Positions 14,451 to 21,247 of a DNA stretch of 21,597 nucleotides are shown here, piece by piece (position 1 is the stretch's first letter; the number at the start of each line of letters is the position of its first letter). The notes below the pieces were generated by a model. The model had not been told where the DNA came from. It saw only the letters and a list, made by a program, of their open reading frames with translations, and ran no database searches. Origin of the DNA: an uncultured Clostridia bacterium (lineage in GTDB: Bacteria > Bacillota > Clostridia > Christensenellales > Aristaeellaceae). Made by a program: the position numbers and the translations under genes. Where the stretch lies: the NCBI GenBank assembly GCA_934647165.1, contig CAKUFA010000040.1, positions 1 to 21,597 of the forward strand. Direction: 5' to 3'.

Positions 14451-15611
14451 TTAGCCGACTTCCGCTTCCACTCTTACCCCGCGGCCGGACAGCAGCAGCT
14501 CCGTGTAGCACATCAGGAACGGCGCAAGTCCCTTCGCATCGTTTTCCACCACGGGTTCCGAAATATAGTATGCATAGCTTCCGTCCCGGCGGCGGTTGTT
14601 TTCCGGTCCAAGCCCTGCCACCAGGCAGATGCCGCCCAGGTTCAGCTTTCCGTCCCGCTCAGACAGATATTTCCGGCAAATGCTCAGAAAAATCTCCTCG
14701 CCCGTTTCTGCATACTTTGCATCCAGGATGCCAAGCCGCGCTCCTTTGAGGTAGAAATACGCCACCATGGCCGACCCGGACGTCTCCGGATAGTTTCCTT
14801 CCCGTCCGATCTGGTTGGGCACCTGATAGAGCATGTGCGTATCCTTATCAATATAGGGCAGCAGGTTCTTCGCCAGTTCCCGGGCGATGTTCGTCATCTC
14901 TTCCCGGAAGTCCTCATGGCCAGGGGCAATCTGTTCCGTCACATCCACCAATGCGGCGCTGAACCAGCCCAGGCTGCGCAGCCACGGGTTGCGGGAACAT
15001 CCTGTTTCCTTGTCCGCCCAGAAAGCCGTCCGGCTTGCGTCATAGCCGTGGCGATACAGTCCTGTTTTCGCGTCGTACATGCGCGTCCGCACTGTGTGGA
15101 ACTGCCGCTGAATGTCCTCATAGCCCCGGCAATCGTCCAGTTCCGTGGCATAGCGCGCATAGAAAACCTGCGCCATGTACAGCCCGTCCAGCCACACCTG
15201 GTTCGGATAAATCTTCTTGTGCCAGAAGCTGCCCTCCACTGTGCGCGGCTGGCGCGTCAGCTGTCCCCGCAATACGTCAATGGCCCTGCGATATTTTTCT
15301 TTCCCGCTCAGGCGGTACAGATCGAACAGTACACGCCCCTCGCAGATATTGTCCAGGTTGTAATCCTCTTCCGCATACCCGCGCAGTTTCCCGTCCTCCG
15401 CCACGTAGTAGTCAACATAGCGCTCGGCAAAATCATAGTAGCGGCGTTCGCCTGTGATGCGGTGCAGGTTCAGCAGCGCCGTCATCATGCATCCGTCAAT
15501 ATAGTTCCATCCATTGGGCTTTCCGCCCTTGATCTGTTCAATATTCCACAGTGGCTTATCCGGGGTGGACTCTGTCATCATGCGCTCCACGTAGCGCTCG
15601 ATCATGTTCAT
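14451..15611 (-). CDS. Glycoside hydrolase family 105 unsaturated glycuronyl hydrolase
   Basis: A 386-residue (alpha/alpha)6-barrel enzyme that should remove unsaturated galacturonyl or related residues from the ends of oligosaccharides left by polysaccharide lyases, for example from rhamnogalacturonan. NQVWLDGLYMAQVFYARYA (137-155) carries D142, the position of the catalytic aspartate of YteR-type enzymes. GWNYIDGCMM (34-43), DNICEGR near 87-93, YRHGYD (186-191) and ETSGSAMVAYF are conserved landmarks. There is no signal peptide, so it is probably intracellular and acts on imported oligosaccharides. Start ATG 15611 has AGGAGG 9 bases upstream; ATG 15605 is also possible. No lyase or transporter for pectin is in the window. 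It could equally be an unsaturated glucuronyl hydrolase. Confidence 0.9.
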   Translation of the reverse strand: MNMIERYVERMMTESTPDKPLWNIEQIKGGKPNGWNYIDGCMMTALLNLHRITGERRYYDFAERYVDYYVAEDGKLRGYAEEDYNLDNICEGRVLFDLYRLSGKEKYRRAIDVLRGQLTRQPRTVEGSFWHKKIYPNQVWLDGLYMAQVFYARYATELDDCRGYEDIQRQFHTVRTRMYDAKTGLYRHGYDASRTAFWADKETGCSRNPWLRSLGWFSAALVDVTEQIAPGHEDFREEMTNIARELAKNLLPYIDKDTHMLYQVPNQIGREGNYPETSGSAMVAYFYLKGARLGILDAKYAETGEEIFLSICRKYLSERDGKLNLGGICLVAGLGPENNRRRDGSYAYYISEPVVENDAKGLAPFLMCYTELLLSGRGVRVEAEVG

Positions 15612-15683
15612 CCTCCGTGTCCTCCTTGCATCTGTTTTCCCAGTTCATCTTTTCGCTTTGCTGCTCCCGTTTCCCTGCCGCAT

Positions 15684-15730
15684 GCATCAAAAAGAGAGGC
15701 CTTGTTCCCTTCGGCATGCCGCTTTGATGC
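15684..15730 (-). repeat. Inverted repeat between the ABC operon and GH105
   Basis: GCATCAAA (15684-15691) pairs with TTTGATGC (15723-15730). The stem extends as CCGCA on the far side after a four-base bulge, and a perfect palindrome CGGCATGCCG (15712-15721) lies within. On the minus strand CTCTCTTTTT occurs inside, so it may act as a weak terminator for the ABC operon. Confidence 0.35.
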
Positions 15731-15750
15731 GGACGCTCACCTCTGCCGCT

Positions 15751-16494
15751 TTACGCCGTCAATTTCCCCGCGCGTTTTCTGCGGATAAACACCACCCACG
15801 CAAGCCCCAGCAGTGCCGCCGCCCACAGCGCCGTCCACACAAGCTCCGCAGCCATCTTCGCTCCCTCGCCTGCCGCAGCCGCGCGCACACTTTCCACCGC
15901 GTGCGAAAAGGGCAGCGCTCGCAGCACTTTCTGCACAGCAGAACTGAACATCCGCAAGTCAAGCCAAATGCCGCCCAGCATACCAACCGCCGTCACACCG
16001 AAGCCTCCGCAAATGCCGCCCACCTGCTTCTCGTTCAGCACGCAGCCCACAAGCAGCCCCAGGGCTATGAACATCACCGCCGTGGGCAGCAGCGCCGCCC
16101 AGGCCGCCAACAGCGTCCAGGATGGTGCAAGGCCGAAAGCCAAGCCGGCAAGCATGCACACGCCGCCCTGCACCATTGCCACCGCCAGTAGCGGCAGCAC
16201 ATAGGCCAGCAGATAATCTGCCCCCCGCAAAGGCGATGCAAACACCCTGTACAAAAATGCGCCTTCACGATCCTTGGCCAGCAAAAGCCCCGCAAACAAC
16301 ATCATAAACGCCTGGGAAAGCACCGCCATCGCAGGCACAAACGACGCAGGCTGAAACTGCGGCACCGCCACTGCGGACGCGCCGTTGATCACCGCCATCA
16401 TGCCAAGCAGCGCTACCGGCAGCGCCACGCCAAACAGCAGCACCATCGCATCCCGCAGCATTTCCTTGGCGTTTCGCTCCATCAATGCAAACAT
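15751..16494 (-). CDS. ABC-2 type transporter permease
   Basis: A 247-residue integral membrane protein with about six hydrophobic helices (near 17-36, 52-73, 92-121, 126-151, 158-176 and 215-236). The topology is that of ABC-2 exporters: the loop LLLAKDREGAFLYRVFASPLR (70-90) between helices 2 and 3 is the typical coupling segment, and PFSHAVESVR precedes the last helix. It ends in a basic tail (FIRRKRAGK). It should form a dimer with the ATPase encoded just upstream, with which its start overlaps by 13 bases. The substrate (drug, peptide, lipid or polysaccharide) cannot be told from sequence. Confidence 0.88.
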   Translation of the reverse strand: MFALMERNAKEMLRDAMVLLFGVALPVALLGMMAVINGASAVAVPQFQPASFVPAMAVLSQAFMMLFAGLLLAKDREGAFLYRVFASPLRGADYLLAYVLPLLAVAMVQGGVCMLAGLAFGLAPSWTLLAAWAALLPTAVMFIALGLLVGCVLNEKQVGGICGGFGVTAVGMLGGIWLDLRMFSSAVQKVLRALPFSHAVESVRAAAAGEGAKMAAELVWTALWAAALLGLAWVVFIRRKRAGKLTA

Positions 16495-17225
16495 TCCGCA
16501 TTCCCCCCTTCTGCCGCCAGGGCAATGAACGCTTCCTCAAAGTTGTGTTTGCCTGTTTGTTCCATCAGCTCCCGCGCCGTACCCAAAGCTTTCAGTTTCC
16601 CGTTTGCCATCACGCCGATTCGGTCAGCCAGCGCTTCCGCTTCCTCCAAATAATGGGTGGTCAGCACAATAGCCACCTGGCCGTGCAGCCGGCGGATATG
16701 CTCCCACAATTCCCGCCTCGCCAGCACATCCAGCCCCAGGGTGGGTTCATCCAGCAGCAGCACCCGCGGCCTGGTAATCAGCGCCATGGCAATGGATAGC
16801 CTTCTTCGCTGTCCGCCCGAGAGCGTTTTGGCGCGCTTTGTTCGCTTGTCTTCCAGTCCGAAGGATGCAATCTGTTCCTGTGCCCGTTCCAGCGCCTCTT
16901 TCTTTTCCACGCCATACAGGCGGGCGATAAGCGTCAGGTTTTCCTCCACCGTCAGGTTCGGCGCCACCGCCGTTTCCTGGGGCGATATGTTCAGCAGCGC
17001 CTTGGCCGCTGCTTCTTCTTTGCGGATGCTGTGACCGAAAATCTGCACATCCCCTTCATCCGGGGGCAGCAGCCCGCTGACCATGCGCAGCGTCGTGGTT
17101 TTGCCTGCGCCGTTAACGCCAAGCAGCGCCAGCATCTCGCCTTCCCGCACCTCCAGTGACAGATGATCCACCGCCGTTTTGTCTCCAAAGCGGCGGCATA
17201 GTCCCGTGATGGTCATTGCGTTCAT
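16482..17225 (-). CDS. ABC transporter ATP-binding protein
   Basis: A 247-residue ATPase of the ABC-2 exporter class. Walker A GVNGAGKTT (36-44), Q-loop with Q83 (ISPQETAV), ABC signature LSGGQRRR (135-142), Walker B VLLLDEPTLGLD (155-166) and the H-switch in VLTTHYLEEAEALADRIGVM are all intact. The start overlaps the stop of the AbrB-like gene (ATGA) and the end overlaps the permease, so regulator, ATPase and permease are translated as one coupled unit. Likely drives export by the permease. Confidence 0.95.
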   Translation of the reverse strand: MNAMTITGLCRRFGDKTAVDHLSLEVREGEMLALLGVNGAGKTTTLRMVSGLLPPDEGDVQIFGHSIRKEEAAAKALLNISPQETAVAPNLTVEENLTLIARLYGVEKKEALERAQEQIASFGLEDKRTKRAKTLSGGQRRRLSIAMALITRPRVLLLDEPTLGLDVLARRELWEHIRRLHGQVAIVLTTHYLEEAEALADRIGVMANGKLKALGTARELMEQTGKHNFEEAFIALAAEGGNAECLH

Positions 17226-17440
17226 TTTCCGCCCTCCTGTTCTGCATGGATTGCATGCAAAACCGCCAGCGCCTTTTCTTCCGTCAGCAGCGCCAATCCC
17301 TGCTCCTCGTCACCCAGCATCAGCAGGCTGTCACCCGGTTTAATGCCAAAGGTCTTCCGTGCCGCAGCAGGAATCACAATCTGTCCTTTCTCCCCCACGC
17401 GAACCATTCCGTAAAGATGTTTCCCTTCCGGCGCTTTCAT
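17222..17440 (-). CDS. AbrB/MazE/SpoVT-family transcription regulator
   Basis: A 72-residue protein whose residues 12-50 match the swapped-hairpin AbrB N-terminal fold: MVRVGEKGQIVIPAAARKTF followed by GIKPGDSLLMLGDE. Such proteins bind DNA as dimers. A short C-terminal helix (EEKALAVLHAIHAEQ) may mediate contacts. It is the first gene of the ABC operon, with GGAGGGG upstream of ATG 17440, and overlaps the ATPase gene. The promoter directly upstream carries three TCATAC/GTATGA half-sites, so autoregulation is likely (inference). An antitoxin role is less likely because no toxin gene is next to it. Confidence 0.88.
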   Translation of the reverse strand: MKAPEGKHLYGMVRVGEKGQIVIPAAARKTFGIKPGDSLLMLGDEEQGLALLTEEKALAVLHAIHAEQEGGK

Positions 17441-17456
17441 CGTTCCCCTCCGTTAT

Positions 17457-17481
17457 GTATGATATTTCATACTTTTCATAC
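17457..17481 (-). promoter_or_regulatory. Candidate operator of the AbrB-ABC operon
   Basis: GTATGA-N4-TCATAC at 17457-17472 is a perfect inverted repeat, and a second TCATAC at 17476-17481 stands nine bases from the first. The block lies at and just after the predicted transcription start (near 17479) of the regulator gene, a position suited to repression. Confidence 0.6.
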
Positions 17482-17485
17482 ACTT

Positions 17486-17514
17486 ATTTTACCACCTTTC
17501 TGCTTTTCTTTCAA
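17486..17514 (-). promoter_or_regulatory. Promoter of the AbrB-ABC operon
   Basis: On the minus strand -35 TTGAAA (17509-17514), 17 bases, -10 TAAAAT (17486-17491). Confidence 0.7.
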
Positions 17515-17530
17515 GCCTTTTTCAGAGCAC

Positions 17531-17573
17531 AAAAAAGCAATGGCCGGCTCCTCTTCAGATTTCCGGCCATTGC
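17531..17573 (-). terminator. Terminator of the aconitase-MBL-HAD operon
   Basis: On the minus strand GCAATGGCCGG (17563-17573) pairs perfectly with CCGGCCATTGC (17537-17547) around a 15-base loop, and TTTTTT (17531-17536) follows. It starts 60 bases after the HAD stop. Confidence 0.88.
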
Positions 17574-17632
17574 CTTCGCGTTTCTGATTTGTTCCTTTGT
17601 CAGATTGAAAGCACTCCACTGCTTCGCTTCAG

Positions 17633-18313
17633 TTATCCCAGCAGCAGCCTCTTCGCCTCTTCAAAGCTGCGTACCGTATAGGTTGGCGCATCGCTGGTCT
17701 TCTCGCCCGGCGCATACCAGATGCTGTCCAAGCGTGCAGCACGGGCCGCGGCAATGTCAGCCGTCAGGCTGTCGCCCATCAGCACCGCGCGTCTTCTGTC
17801 CTCGCAGCCCAATGCACGCAGCGCCATGTCCACAATCTCCGGCCTCGGTTTGCTTGCCCCTACCTCTTCGGAGATAATCACCGCATCCAGCATCGGCGTA
17901 TAGGCGCAGCGGGCAAGCCGGTCACGCTGGATACTGCTCACGCCATTGCTTACCAGGGCGATTTTCATCTTGCCATGCACTTGCTCCATAAAATCCAGCG
18001 CCCCATCCAACAATTCCGCATGCCGGCCAAGGTCATGGTTGTATTCGTTGCACAGTGCCTGCGCTTCTACACTTGTCACGCGCAAATACGCCAGCAGCTG
18101 GCGAAAGCGTTCCACGAGCAGCTCCTTTTGGGTGATCTCGCCGCGCTCCAGCGCCTTCCACAGGGCAGCGTTCATCTCGGCATACACTTCGCAGGTCGCA
18201 TCGTCATTGGGCAGCTGAAACGCCTCCAACGCCTCCCGCAGCGCGCATCCCTCCGCCCGGTCAAAATCCATCAGCGTGTTGTCGTTATCAATCAGTAAAT
18301 AGTCGTATCGCAT
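17633..18313 (-). CDS. HAD-family nucleotidase (YjjG/YfnB-like)
   Basis: A 226-residue haloacid-dehalogenase-fold phosphatase, probably dephosphorylating (non-canonical) pyrimidine nucleotides as the YjjG group does. Motif I is IDNDNTLMDF with nucleophile D9 and acid D11. Motif II is the SNG in ALVSNGVSS, motif III K is in GASKPRPEI and motif IV is MGDSLTADI. A helical cap lies between about 20 and 90. I chose ATG 18313, two bases after the stop of the preceding gene, with GGAGAG upstream; the frame extends 11 codons further into that gene. Substrate assignment rests on overall similarity only. Confidence 0.88.
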   Translation of the reverse strand: MRYDYLLIDNDNTLMDFDRAEGCALREALEAFQLPNDDATCEVYAEMNAALWKALERGEITQKELLVERFRQLLAYLRVTSVEAQALCNEYNHDLGRHAELLDGALDFMEQVHGKMKIALVSNGVSSIQRDRLARCAYTPMLDAVIISEEVGASKPRPEIVDMALRALGCEDRRRAVLMGDSLTADIAAARAARLDSIWYAPGEKTSDAPTYTVRSFEEAKRLLLG

Positions 18314-18315
18314 GT

Positions 18316-19185
18316 TTACTCTCCGTCCAGGGTATCTACCACCCAAATGTGCCCGTCCGTGCGCAGCCGGAGCGTCCGCTGGTACGTGGTCTGCGTGGGT
18401 ACGCCGTGCCTGTCCATGTAGGCATACGCGTCCTTGGCACGGAAGCGTGCCGCCGTAATCACCGCCATCTCCGGCTCAATCATGGGCAGCAGCCGGTTGT
18501 CAAGCGTATCATGCCCATGGTGCGGATATTTCAGTATGTCCGCCTTCAGCCCGCATTCCGGTGGATTTTCCGCCAGCATGCTCTGCGCGCGGTTTTCCAC
18601 ATCTCCCAGGGACAGATACGTGCACTCGCCATATCGCAGCAGCACGCATGCCGAACGATCGTTTTCCGTCAGATCCGGCCGTTGGCGCTGAATGACGGTC
18701 AGTGTCACCCCGCCCAGCGTCAACACGTCGCCGTCCTGCACATGCTCCACCGGCACGCCCTGTTTGGCCATCACCCGCATCGTCCGCTTGATGACAAAGT
18801 TTGCATCCTCCGGGAACGCCACCAGCAGCTTGCCGATAGTCGCCGTTCCCTCAAGGTATTCAAAGCCCGTCAGGTGATCGTCATGCGGGTGGGAATTGAA
18901 GGCTACATCCACATGGGTTATTCCAAGCTTTTGCAGCGTGGGCAAAACGCTCAGCTGGCTCTGGTCATCGGTTGCACAGTCAATCATCATCACCTGGCCG
19001 TCCATGCGCAGGATGCATGCATCCGCGCCCTGCAGCGGCGGATACACCATTTCCAGCACCGGCGCGCCTTCTTCAAACTGCCATGCCGCATCCGGATCCG
19101 CCGTCAAATCAATCACCCTGCCGTCAGCCAACGCAGCCAGTGGTAAAAGGCACAATGCCAGCAGCATGCTCAACAGGCGTCTCAT
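18316..19185 (-). CDS. Exported metallo-beta-lactamase-fold hydrolase (ComEC-tail-like)
   Basis: A 289-residue protein with an N-terminal signal peptide (MRRLLSMLLALCLLPLAALA, cleavage near A20), so it acts outside the membrane. The metallo-beta-lactamase zinc motif HxHxDH is exact at 99-104 (HPHDDH). Further ligands are expected in LGDVENRAQ and in YPHHGHD. This arrangement (SHPHDDHLTG then GD then HHG) matches the soluble ComEC/Rec2-type hydrolase domains rather than true beta-lactamases; those are candidate nucleases or phosphodiesterases. ATG 19185 overlaps the aconitase stop (ATGA) and its own stop lies two bases before the HAD gene. Substrate unknown. Confidence 0.88.
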   Translation of the reverse strand: MRRLLSMLLALCLLPLAALADGRVIDLTADPDAAWQFEEGAPVLEMVYPPLQGADACILRMDGQVMMIDCATDDQSQLSVLPTLQKLGITHVDVAFNSHPHDDHLTGFEYLEGTATIGKLLVAFPEDANFVIKRTMRVMAKQGVPVEHVQDGDVLTLGGVTLTVIQRQRPDLTENDRSACVLLRYGECTYLSLGDVENRAQSMLAENPPECGLKADILKYPHHGHDTLDNRLLPMIEPEMAVITAARFRAKDAYAYMDRHGVPTQTTYQRTLRLRTDGHIWVVDTLDGE

Positions 19186-21113
19186 GCATTGCCCTCCTTC
19201 ACCGCGTTTAGCAGCCCGCCGGCCAGCAGCATGGTGCGTTGCCGCTCCGTCAGCGGCAGCAAGGCCGTCATCTCGCGCCCCGTTGTTTCGTCCACCACCG
19301 TCACTTCTTCTGCCCCCGCGGCAATCTTTGCCCGAATTCCGGGCAGCGCCAGCACATCCATCTGCCCAATGCCGTCATAATCCGCTTCGTTCTTGAACGC
19401 CAGAGGCAGGATGCCGTTGTTAATCAGGTTGTCGCGGTGGATGCGGGCAAAGGACTTGGCCAGCACCGCACGAATGCCCAGATACAGCGGCACAAGCGCC
19501 GCATGCTCCCGGCTGGAACCCTGGCCGTAGTTGACGCCAGCCACCAGAATGCCGCCGCCTTCTTTTTTCGCCCGTGCCGGGAAGGTTTCATCCACCGGGG
19601 TCAGGCAATAATCACTCAAGTGCGGAATGTTGCTGCGGTAGGGCAACAGCTTGGCGTTGGAAGGCATGATGTGATCCGTAGTAATGTTGTCCTCCATCTT
19701 CAGCAGTACCTTGCCGCGCACGCTTTCCTCCAGCGCATGCCCAATGGGGAAGGGCTGGATGTTGGGGCCGCGCACCACCTGCACATCGTCCTCCCGCCCT
19801 GCCTGCACAGGGGGCAGCACAAGGTTGTCGTTCACGTCAAAATGCTGCGGCATGGGGATGGTCAAATCCACATTCAAGCAGCGCGGATCGGTCAAAACAC
19901 CGGTCAGTGCCGACACCGCCGCCGTTTCGCAGCTGGTCAGATAAATACCTGCGGAGGCCGTTCCGCTGCGGGCGTAGAAATTGCGGTTGTTTGTGCGGAT
20001 GGATACCGCGCCCGTTTTCGGGCTCTGCCCCATGCCAATGCACGGGCCGCACGCCGTTTCCAGGATGCGCGCACCCGCGGCAATCATGTCGGCAAGCGCG
20101 CCGTTTCGTGCCAGCATGGTCAGCACCTGCCTGCTGCCCGGGCCAATCACCAGGCTCACGTCCGGGTGCACCGTTTTCCCCTTGAGAATGCGCGCCACCC
20201 GCATCATGTCCTGATAGCTGGAGTTTGTGCACGATCCGATGAATACCTGATCCACCTTGATCGGCCCCACATGCGCCACTGTATCCACATTGTCCGGCAT
20301 GTGCGGACAGGCAACCAGCGGCTCCAGGCTGCCAAGGTCTATGGTCAGTTCCTCATCATACACGGCGTCCTCATCTGCGCGCAGCGGTGTATAGTCCTCC
20401 GCCCGGCCCTGCGCCCGCAGGAATTCCAGCGTCACATCATCGCTTGGGAAAATCGAGGTCGTTGCCCCCAATTCCGCACCCATGTTGGCAATGGTGGCAC
20501 GCTCGGGCACTGTCAGCGTGTTCACACCGTCCCCGGTGTATTCCATCACCTTTCCCACGCCGCCCTTCACTGATAAGCGGCGCAGCACCTCAAGAATGAT
20601 GTCCTTTGCCGCCACACAGGGCTGTAGGCGCCCCGTCAGGCGCACATTCACAACCTTTGGGCAAATCATGTGATACGCACCGCCGCCCATGGCCACCGCC
20701 ACATCCAGCCCGCCCGCACCAATGGCAATCATGCCGATGCCGCCGCCCGTGGGTGTGTGACTGTCAGAGCCCAGCAGCGTCATGCCCGGCACACCGAACC
20801 GCTCCAGGTGCACCTGATGACAGATGCCGTTGCCCGGCTTGGAGCACCAGATACCGTGTTTGCGTGTCACGGTTTGGATATACATGTGATCGTCCGCATT
20901 TTCAAAGCCTGTTTGGAGTGTGTTGTGGTCAATGTATGCCACGGATTTTTTTGTGCGCACACGCCCAACACCCAGCGCTTCAAACTGCAAATAAGCCATT
21001 GTACCGGTTGAATCCTGCGTCAATGTCTGGTCAATCCGAATAGCGATTTCCTCGCCCGCAACGAGCCGTCCGCTGACTAGATGCGCGGACAGGATCTTTT
21101 GTGTCAGATTCAT
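19182..21113 (-). CDS. Aconitate hydratase (643-residue putative-aconitase type)
   Basis: A [4Fe-4S] dehydratase interconverting citrate and isocitrate. The three cluster cysteines are visible: C295 in IGSCTNSSYQD, and C355 and C358 in TACGPCIGMG. GSDSHTPTGGG (115-125) is a conserved active-site segment. The C-terminal swivel domain is fused in the same chain, with GQGSSREHAALVPLYLG and SFARIHRDNLINNGILPL. At 643 residues it is shorter than AcnA/AcnB and fits the shorter bacterial aconitase group related to isopropylmalate isomerase; homoaconitase-like activity cannot be excluded. ATG 21113 directly abuts the TAA of an upstream gene remnant and GAGG lies in that remnant. No promoter is visible between the gene and the repeat array. 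Confidence 0.93.
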   Translation of the reverse strand: MNLTQKILSAHLVSGRLVAGEEIAIRIDQTLTQDSTGTMAYLQFEALGVGRVRTKKSVAYIDHNTLQTGFENADDHMYIQTVTRKHGIWCSKPGNGICHQVHLERFGVPGMTLLGSDSHTPTGGGIGMIAIGAGGLDVAVAMGGGAYHMICPKVVNVRLTGRLQPCVAAKDIILEVLRRLSVKGGVGKVMEYTGDGVNTLTVPERATIANMGAELGATTSIFPSDDVTLEFLRAQGRAEDYTPLRADEDAVYDEELTIDLGSLEPLVACPHMPDNVDTVAHVGPIKVDQVFIGSCTNSSYQDMMRVARILKGKTVHPDVSLVIGPGSRQVLTMLARNGALADMIAAGARILETACGPCIGMGQSPKTGAVSIRTNNRNFYARSGTASAGIYLTSCETAAVSALTGVLTDPRCLNVDLTIPMPQHFDVNDNLVLPPVQAGREDDVQVVRGPNIQPFPIGHALEESVRGKVLLKMEDNITTDHIMPSNAKLLPYRSNIPHLSDYCLTPVDETFPARAKKEGGGILVAGVNYGQGSSREHAALVPLYLGIRAVLAKSFARIHRDNLINNGILPLAFKNEADYDGIGQMDVLALPGIRAKIAAGAEEVTVVDETTGREMTALLPLTERQRTMLLAGGLLNAVKEGNA

Positions 21114-21209
21114 TTACTTGTCCTCCGATGCTCTCAATCCTTCAAGCCAGGTCATGCCCGGCAGCATGGTTCCGTTGTCATGATAGCCGTAATAGGTGAA
21201 CGTGTCAAT
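21114..21209 (-). pseudogene. 3' remnant of a gene once upstream of the aconitase
   Basis: Thirty-one codons (IDTFTYYGYHDNGTMLPG...EGLRASEDK) end with TAA directly against the aconitase ATG, the spacing of a coupled operon gene. Going upstream the frame meets TGA at 21210-21212, and the sequence there turns AT-rich before the repeat array. There is no suitable start codon or ribosome binding site. The peptide looks like real protein but I do not recognise the family. The 5' part appears to have been lost or displaced where the array begins. Confidence 0.55.
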
Positions 21210-21247
21210 TCAAATGAATAAAAAGAACACGAAAAGGACGATTTTAA

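Noticed and set aside
14400..15788. Plus-strand frame of 462 codons opposite GH105
   Set aside because: It is antisense to a clear GH105 gene with intact catalytic motifs; composition is His/Pro/Arg-rich as in shadow frames of GC-rich genes.
17222..17440. AbrB-like protein as antitoxin of a toxin-antitoxin pair
   Set aside because: The neighbouring coupled genes are an ABC ATPase and permease; no toxin-sized gene is adjacent.
18316..19185. True beta-lactamase (antibiotic resistance)
   Set aside because: The HPHDDH and HHG layout is closer to ComEC-type hydrolases; the metallo-beta-lactamase fold alone does not indicate resistance.
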